NCBI RefSeq assembly: GCF_026341855.1
Contig: NZ_JAPENW010000001.1
Span: forward strand, 7,307,001 to 7,371,000
From: Streptomyces sp. NBC_00568
GTDB taxonomy: Bacteria; Actinomycetota; Actinomycetes; Streptomycetales; Streptomycetaceae
Length of the DNA: 64,000 nt
Reading direction: 5' to 3'
Part shown: one piece after another, positions 59,073-64,000 of the stretch
How the letters are laid out: each line of letters starts with the position of its first letter
Numbering within the stretch: the first letter of the stretch is position 1
The notes under the pieces: model-generated
Databases searched by the model: none
Seen by the model: only the letters and a program-made list of their open reading frames with translations
Told to the model about the DNA's origin: nothing
Made by a program: the position numbers and the translations under genes

Positions 59073-60536
59073 GTGAGCCGCTTCGGGGCGGGGATCCGTC
59101 GCGGGGTGATGGCGGCGGATCAGTTCACCCAGATCGCCAACGGCCTGTTCCGCGATGCCCGGCTCTCCTTCAAGGCGAAGGGAATCTTCGGCTTCATCAG
59201 CACCCACGCCACCGGCTGGCACGTCACGGTTGCCAACCTCGTGCGCGATGGACCCGACGGGCGGGACGCCGTGCGCGCCGGCCTGAGTGAACTGCAGCGG
59301 CACGGCTACCTCGTCCGCAACCAGCTGAGGCACGACGACGGGACGCTCGGCGAGATCGTCTACTCGATCACGGACCGCCCGGCGTCTCTCGACACCGCAA
59401 TCGCGCAGACACAGGGCACGGCATCCGTCTGCGCTTTACCGAACGGGTCGGCGGCCGACTTCGGAGCGGGGATTTGCCGTGGGGTGATGGCGGCGGACCA
59501 GTTCACCCAGATCGCCAACGGCCTGTTCCGCGACCGACGGTTGTCGTTCAAGGCCCGCGGCCTGTTCGGGCTCATCAGCACGCACAGGAACGGCTGGCGG
59601 ATGAGCGCGCCGGACGTGGCGCGCCGCAGCCGGGACGGCCAGGCAGCCGTCAAAAGCGGGCTGAAGGAGCTGGAGAAGCACGGCTTCCTGCTCCGGGAAC
59701 GCAAGCGCCACCCCGACGGCACCCTCGGCGCGGCCACGTACGTCATCACCGACCTGCCCAGCCTGCAGAGCACCAGGTCCGAGCCGATGTCGGGTTTTCC
59801 ACCGGTGGATAGCCCGACGTCGGTTCATCGCCCCGCTAAGAACACCAACAGAAAGAACACCACGAAGCAGAAGACCAGCCCCCTCCGTCCGTGCGATCGC
59901 GCCGACGTCGCGACGCCCCCGAGGGCGAGCCGGCCGGACACGCCGGCATTCCTGCCGGTCGATCTTCCGGCGGACGAGATACATCCAGGGATCCGGCTGC
60001 TACTTGAGATCGGAGCGGGCCGCCCCGAACTCCTACTGACCGGGAAGGCGCTGAGCGATCAGGGCCGTGTGGTCACCGTGATGATGGAGTCCGGCTGGAG
60101 CAGTGAGCAGCTGCATCACGTCATCGCCGACCGGCCGTTGCCGAGCCCGGTACGCACCTCCGTCGGTGCGATCATCGCCGCCCGCCTGCGGTCCGCTCAG
60201 GCCTACCCGCCACCCGCCGCCCCGGACAGCCGGTACCACCGCGGCGACGTCCTGCAGGACGAGCCGCCCGCAGGGCCGGTGACCGAGCAGTCCTCCGCGG
60301 CGTTGGCGGCCCGCACGGTTGCCGAGGCCCTGACCTACCGGGCACTTGTCGAGTGCGCCTGCTGCGGCGTGCCCGGCACCGCCCTGGGCGAAGACCTCTG
60401 CCCGGCCTGCCTGGGCTGGCCGCCGTGCCGAACCTGCCCAGGGCCGACACCCCGCCGGGCCCGTCCCGATAGCGACGGCCGCTGCACCACCTGCGCCACC
60501 GCATCCACCTACCTGCCGCAACGGAGCACACCATGA
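59073..60536 (+). CDS. Protein with duplicated winged-helix unit and Cys-rich C-terminus
   Basis: 487 residues from GTG 59073; ATG 59109 is possible too. Two copies of a DnaD/RepA-like helix-turn-helix unit occupy about 10-115 and 135-235. Each has Phe-Thr-Gln-Ile-Ala-Asn-Gly-Leu-Phe-Arg-Asp, a Lys-Ala-(Lys/Arg)-Gly motif and Gly-Tyr-Leu-Val or Gly-Phe-Leu-Leu, ending in Tyr-Ser-Ile-Thr-Asp or Tyr-Val-Ile-Thr-Asp. A linker of about 50 residues follows, a helical domain (about 295-375), and two C-X2-C clusters (Cys-Ala-Cys-Cys and Cys-Pro-Ala-Cys) plus more Cys near the end, likely zinc sites. Single-unit proteins of this kind are common on streptomycete mobile elements; it may act as a replication or control protein. 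Confidence 0.78.
   Translation: MSRFGAGIRRGVMAADQFTQIANGLFRDARLSFKAKGIFGFISTHATGWHVTVANLVRDGPDGRDAVRAGLSELQRHGYLVRNQLRHDDGTLGEIVYSITDRPASLDTAIAQTQGTASVCALPNGSAADFGAGICRGVMAADQFTQIANGLFRDRRLSFKARGLFGLISTHRNGWRMSAPDVARRSRDGQAAVKSGLKELEKHGFLLRERKRHPDGTLGAATYVITDLPSLQSTRSEPMSGFPPVDSPTSVHRPAKNTNRKNTTKQKTSPLRPCDRADVATPPRASRPDTPAFLPVDLPADEIHPGIRLLLEIGAGRPELLLTGKALSDQGRVVTVMMESGWSSEQLHHVIADRPLPSPVRTSVGAIIAARLRSAQAYPPPAAPDSRYHRGDVLQDEPPAGPVTEQSSAALAARTVAEALTYRALVECACCGVPGTALGEDLCPACLGWPPCRTCPGPTPRRARPDSDGRCTTCATASTYLPQRSTP
59103..59155 (+). repeat. 53-base segment duplicated at 59481-59533
   Basis: The two segments differ at only one of 53 bases, though the surrounding winged-helix units have diverged clearly more. 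This points to a recent duplication or to gene conversion in that segment. Confidence 0.85.
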
Positions 60537-61948
60537 TCACCTTTGCCTCGCCGACGTCCGGGATCGCTCAGCGGCTGAGCCTGCTGGGACAGCAGCCCAA
60601 GCGATGGGAGAAGAAGCGGTCCCGCGCGGTGCGCCTCGGCCGCGGCTACTCCGGGCTGGGCTGCGAGCCTGCCCTGATTCGGGAGCAGGCCGGATGGGGG
60701 TGGATCGACTGGAGCGTCCCGGCCGACGGCAGCCTGCCCGAACAGCCGCACCGGATCGCCGTGTCCACTCCGATCGCGACACGTACCCAGCGCATCGGCC
60801 TGCGCTGGCTGGCCAGGAGCTGCGCACACCGGATCCGCCTCGGCCCGGTGGCCGTACGGACCGCTACAGCCGCCGTCGCAGTCCTTGCTCTGGCGGCGGC
60901 CGTCCTTGCGATCCTTCATGGCATCCCGTTTGGTCTCGTGCTGCCGGCAGCCGCCCTGGCTCCGCTCCTCGTGGAGCACCTGCGCGACCCGCTCGAGGCC
61001 CGCGTTGGCGAGAACGTCCGGATCGTCGAGGCCGAAGCCGCCTGCCGCTACCTGCACCGCCTCGCCGCTCTGCACGCCAGCCTCGTCCGGGCAGCCGCCG
61101 GCAGCGACCACCCCGAGGTACGGCACGCCGTCGAGACCGGTCACCACCAGCTGTTCGACACCGCGGACCTGCTCCAGCAGCACGACACCCGCTCCGCCTC
61201 CGGCGAGCTCATCGCCCGGGAGCAGCTGATGCAGCAACTCGCCGTCCGCATCCGCCACATCGTCGCCCCCACGCCGGACGGCGCACCGTCCGTCCGGCAC
61301 GACCGGGCCGACGCACCGCAGCCGCTGGGCCCCTATCCGCCCAGGCCCCACCCCTCAGCCGGCCATTCGGCGCCCATCGCGCCGATGAAGGAGGAACCGC
61401 ACATGCCCCAGGACGGCCCCCAAGGGCCGGCTCGCCAGGTGTATCTGCTCTTCGCCCACGAGGCCTACTACCCGGCCGCCGGCCAGGAGATCAACACTTC
61501 GCTGGTGGCCGCAGCCTCCCTGCTCCACCCGCGCGTGCGCCAGCCCGACGGCGCCCGCATCCACGACCGCCTGACCCGCGGCCGACGGCAGGCAGAGATC
61601 GTGCCACTGTCCACGCTCACCCACGAACTGGACGGCGGCACGCGCTGGCCGGAGGTCGGCGACTGGGAGGCGGTCACCGCAGACCTGCTCCAGCTCATCC
61701 AGGACGGCGCATGCGACGCCCTCAGCCTGGACCTGCCATACATCGCCCGTGCCCTGGTGTGCTCCGGTCCGCACAGCCGAGTCCGGGCCTACGACCCGGC
61801 GGCCGGGCGATATCAGACGTGGGGGCCCGCCGACCGGATCGAGGTCCTGGTTGAGGTCGGCAAGCAATTGGCCTTCGCGGAAGCCGGGCGCGCCCTGTGG
61901 CCGGGCGACGGTCTGCTCCGTCCTGCTCATCCCGGCAAAGGCACGTGA
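60533..61948 (+). CDS. Membrane protein with a separable C-terminal domain (possible two products)
   Basis: 471 residues from ATG 60533 (ATGA overlap with the upstream stop). Residues 1-90 are soluble; two adjacent hydrophobic segments lie at about 103-140; a helical region with Glu-His-Leu-Arg follows to about 270. From residue 291 (ATG 61403) a separate domain begins, with Val-Tyr-Leu-Leu-Phe-Ala-His-Glu-Ala-Tyr-Tyr and Leu-Leu-Gln-Leu-Ile-Gln. A strong ribosome site (AAGGAGG) lies eight bases before this internal ATG, so a second, soluble protein of 181 residues (61403-61948) may be made from the same frame. No family recognised. Confidence 0.7.
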   Translation: MITFASPTSGIAQRLSLLGQQPKRWEKKRSRAVRLGRGYSGLGCEPALIREQAGWGWIDWSVPADGSLPEQPHRIAVSTPIATRTQRIGLRWLARSCAHRIRLGPVAVRTATAAVAVLALAAAVLAILHGIPFGLVLPAAALAPLLVEHLRDPLEARVGENVRIVEAEAACRYLHRLAALHASLVRAAAGSDHPEVRHAVETGHHQLFDTADLLQQHDTRSASGELIAREQLMQQLAVRIRHIVAPTPDGAPSVRHDRADAPQPLGPYPPRPHPSAGHSAPIAPMKEEPHMPQDGPQGPARQVYLLFAHEAYYPAAGQEINTSLVAAASLLHPRVRQPDGARIHDRLTRGRRQAEIVPLSTLTHELDGGTRWPEVGDWEAVTADLLQLIQDGACDALSLDLPYIARALVCSGPHSRVRAYDPAAGRYQTWGPADRIEVLVEVGKQLAFAEAGRALWPGDGLLRPAHPGKGT

Positions 61949-62134
61949 TGTCTGGCCACGAAGCGTCCGCAGTACGGGACGGCGGCAACGCCGTCTGCAG
62001 GATCACGCTGCGCTGGTAGCTAAGGCTCGCTTGTCCGTCGATACCGGCGCTGCGAAGACGGGCTTGCTCGCCCACGTCGCGGGGCTCATCATGATGTGGC
62101 CCAAATACTGCGGTTGTGCCAGGAGTTGAAGAAG

Positions 62135-62485
62135 ATGTGGTTCTCTCGCGGCAAGCCGGACGACGGTCCTGCTGAGGTCTCCGTCGAACTGGTGTCTGCC
62201 GTGCGGGCACTCCGTGCACAGATCACCGAGGCGGCCGCGTCCGACCCCGACTCGGACCTGCGCTTCCAAATGGGCCCGATCCAGTTGGAGTTCACTGTTG
62301 CGCTGACCCGCGACCGGACTGCCAAGGGCGGGATCAAGGCATGGGTCGTCACGGCCGACGCGGAGCGCAAGCGGTCCATGGCGCACACCCATCGCGTGAC
62401 GCTCAACCTCACCCCCGTGTCGGCCGCCACCGGCGAGAGCCCGGAGATCCGTAACACCGAGTCCGGCCACCGCATCGTCCGATGA
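62135..62485 (+). CDS. Trypco2-domain protein
   Basis: 116 residues from ATG 62135; the frame is open to 62096. It matches the trypsin-co-occurring domain 2: Val-Glu-Leu-Val-Ser-Ala-Val-Arg-Ala-Leu-Arg near the start, Leu-Arg-Phe-Gln-Met-Gly-Pro-Ile-Gln-Leu-Glu-Phe, Lys-Ala-Trp-Val-Val and Thr-His-Arg-Val-Thr-Leu-Asn-Leu-Thr-Pro at the end. This small domain is known almost only beside trypsin-like proteases fused to STAND NTPases or other effectors, and is thought to bind or guard the protease. The stop overlaps the start of such a gene (ATGA at 62482-62485), which fits perfectly. Confidence 0.82.
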   Translation: MWFSRGKPDDGPAEVSVELVSAVRALRAQITEAAASDPDSDLRFQMGPIQLEFTVALTRDRTAKGGIKAWVVTADAERKRSMAHTHRVTLNLTPVSAATGESPEIRNTESGHRIVR

Positions 62486-64000
62486 ATGCTGCCGTCCGCC
62501 ACCCCAGCCGCCTCTATTTGGTCGCCCTCACTACGAAAGACGACCAGGTGCGCGGCAGCGGGTACCTCCTCAACAGCCGCGTCGTCGTGACGGCGGGCCA
62601 CGTGGTCGAAGGTGTCCCGGCTGAGGATCTGCGTGTCTGCCGGCTGCATACCCTGCGCGCGACGACTGCCGAGATTGTACGGATCGAGAAGGACATCGCC
62701 GTACTCCTCACGGCCGAGGACCTGGCCGCGCCGGGGGAGCTGGCGAACGTGGCGTTGCGCGAGCTGGGATCCGACTCGCACTTCGGTGACTGCTCGGCCC
62801 TGGGTCTGCCCGCGGTGATGACCCGTGTGACTGCCGGCGTCGCCCCGCTCGAGGCCGCGTTTCGCGTGGCACCCAACAGCGCGGACAACCACGGCTACCT
62901 CTCCCTCGAACTTGACGGACACCCGCCGACGGGTCCGGAACCGTGGAGCGGCATGTCGGGTGCACCGGTGTTCCACGCGGGCCGGTGGCTGATCGGTGTC
63001 GTCGTGCGCGACTCGACGGGCTGGAACCACTCCCGGCTTGAGGCGAGTCCTATCAGTGCCCTGTTCGAGGGGTTGCCGCTTGCTGATGCGCTGTTCCGCG
63101 TCCGGCCTTCACCGCCGGTTACCGAGTCGGACGCTCGCGATGCCGCGTTCCTGGACACGTACCGCAGTGAGACGATCCGCCGCTACGGGCACATCGAGCT
63201 GTTCGGGCTCGGTCTCCAAGGCCATCTCGCGGACGACATCAGCATCGACCACGCGTACGTGAGTCTGCGTGCGGGCGTTCCTTCGCGCCGCCTGTCGTCG
63301 ACGGCGGAGCAGACCAGACCTGTTGAGCCCCTCATCGCGAAGAACACGCGGCTCCTGCTGCGGGGCAGCCCGGGGGCGGGGAAGTCCACCCTGCTCGAGT
63401 GGCTTGCCGTTTCCATGGCGCGAGGTTCGTGCAAGGGCGAACTCGAACCGTTCAACGACCGGATTCCCTTTTTGCTGCGCCTGCGCGACATGTACGCGCC
63501 GAGATGGAAACGGATCGAGGGACGGGACGGAGTTCCGCCGCGGATTGGGCAGTTCCTCGAGTTCAGCGGGATGGCGAGTGACTTCGCCCCGCCGGACGGG
63601 TGGATTCGCCGGATGCTTGAGCAAGAGCGGGCGCTCCTGCTCGTCGATGGCCTCGACGAGGTGCTGGAGGGCCACCGGGACGGCGTGCTGCGCTGGATCA
63701 GCGATCTTCTGCGGGAGTTCCCTGCCCTGCATGTCATCGTCACGGGGCGCCCGGAGGCGCTGCAGCATTGGTCCCCGCCTGCCAGGCTCGGTTTCGTGGA
63801 GCTCAAGCTCGTTGAACTCGACGCCGACCAGCGGGCGGAGCTCATCCACAAGTGGCACCAGGCGGCGATCCTCGGGGTGCGCTCGTCGCGGCTCGGCGAT
63901 GAGGAGCGCGACCGGCGGATCGACCGCCTCTCCGCCTACGAAATTTCTCTGACCCGCCACATCAACGCATCATCGGATCTCTCCGCGCTCGCCGCGACCC
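62482..64000 (+). CDS. Trypsin-like protease fused to a NACHT-type STAND NTPase (partial)
   Basis: 506 codons are visible; the gene runs out of the window. Residues about 8-195 are a trypsin-like serine protease with a full triad: His40 in Thr-Ala-Gly-His, Asp71 in Lys-Asp-Ile-Ala-Val-Leu, and Ser159 in Gly-Met-Ser-Gly-Ala-Pro-Val. After a linker of about 60 residues comes a NACHT-like NTPase: Walker A Gly-Ser-Pro-Gly-Ala-Gly-Lys-Ser (295-302), Walker B Leu-Leu-Leu-Val-Asp-Gly-Leu-Asp-Glu (about 385-393) and sensor Ile-Val-Thr-Gly-Arg-Pro. The C-terminal repeat region that usually recognises the target lies outside. No signal peptide, so the protease acts in the cytoplasm. It forms a pair with the overlapping trypco2 gene. 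Confidence 0.88.
   Translation, partial: MNAAVRHPSRLYLVALTTKDDQVRGSGYLLNSRVVVTAGHVVEGVPAEDLRVCRLHTLRATTAEIVRIEKDIAVLLTAEDLAAPGELANVALRELGSDSHFGDCSALGLPAVMTRVTAGVAPLEAAFRVAPNSADNHGYLSLELDGHPPTGPEPWSGMSGAPVFHAGRWLIGVVVRDSTGWNHSRLEASPISALFEGLPLADALFRVRPSPPVTESDARDAAFLDTYRSETIRRYGHIELFGLGLQGHLADDISIDHAYVSLRAGVPSRRLSSTAEQTRPVEPLIAKNTRLLLRGSPGAGKSTLLEWLAVSMARGSCKGELEPFNDRIPFLLRLRDMYAPRWKRIEGRDGVPPRIGQFLEFSGMASDFAPPDGWIRRMLEQERALLLVDGLDEVLEGHRDGVLRWISDLLREFPALHVIVTGRPEALQHWSPPARLGFVELKLVELDADQRAELIHKWHQAAILGVRSSRLGDEERDRRIDRLSAYEISLTRHINASSDLSALAAT

Noticed and set aside
1..64000. CRISPR arrays
   Set aside because: No series of regularly spaced short repeats was found; the pentapeptide-coding stretch at 2440-2760 looks repetitive in DNA but codes for protein repeats.

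Overview
The window reads as Streptomyces or a close relative: very high GC, strong GC preference at the third codon position, many GTG starts, chains of genes overlapping by four bases (ATGA/GTGA), apparent leaderless promoters, and actinomycete-type families (LAL regulators, BTAD proteins, PadR/TetR/GntR regulators). All calls come from reading the sequence and its translations; no database search was run.

The left part (1 to about 34 kb) is a patchwork of small accessory operons and gene debris. It holds a membrane-protein pair (3-1732), a cold-shock-domain protein, a membrane-anchored pentapeptide-repeat protein, a PadR / alarmone-hydrolase-like HD protein / small membrane protein operon (3925-5362), an initiator tRNA with a strong hairpin terminator (5893-6007), a divergent TetR/SDR pair, an aldo-keto reductase, a nucleotidyltransferase (AbiEii-like) with an overlapping partner, a secreted NucA/NucB-type nuclease facing a small convergent gene, a uridine-kinase-like gene, a PEBP-DtxR operon divergent from GntR, a LAL-type LuxR regulator, and a five-gene operon ending in two receptor-like Ser/Thr kinases with extracytoplasmic type-I binding-protein sensors (21238-27006). 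A very large PP2C-histidine kinase-response regulator hybrid follows (28552-32148), then an IS200/IS605 element with TnpA and TnpB (about 32160-33974). Remnants of a helicase-associated-domain protein, a DinB protein, an ArsR-like regulator and an IS5-type transposase mark the region as recombination-prone.

The right part (34.0 to 58.4 kb) is one long minus-strand gene train that joins two machines. The promoter-proximal half (58390 down to 45444) encodes a conjugation or type IV secretion-like apparatus: TcpC-like protein, small membrane proteins, VirB4-like ATPase, polytopic VirB6/TrbL-like protein, transglycosylase plus NlpC/P60 wall hydrolase, VirD4/TraD-like coupling ATPase and a replication-relaxation protein. 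The distal half (45240 down to 34009) encodes a Tad/Flp-type pilus or type II-secretion-like apparatus: a lipoprotein, a secreted protein, CpaB-like, TadZ-like, TadA, TadB, TadC, a small pilin-like protein, TadE-like proteins, a TadG-like protein and a LysM-BTAD protein. Almost every junction overlaps, so the whole train is probably co-expressed. Comparable clusters are known from actinomycete integrative elements and large linear plasmids; whether this copy is chromosomal or on a plasmid cannot be decided from the window.

Upstream of the train is a 680-base divergent region (58391-59072) rich in repeats and palindromes, a likely control or origin region. Rightward from it run a protein with a duplicated winged-helix-like unit, a membrane protein with a likely internal start, and then a trypco2 protein coupled to a trypsin-like protease-NACHT NTPase that runs off the window end. 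This last pair looks like a protease-triggered STAND-type defence or conflict module carried by the mobile element, and it is the most interesting system here.
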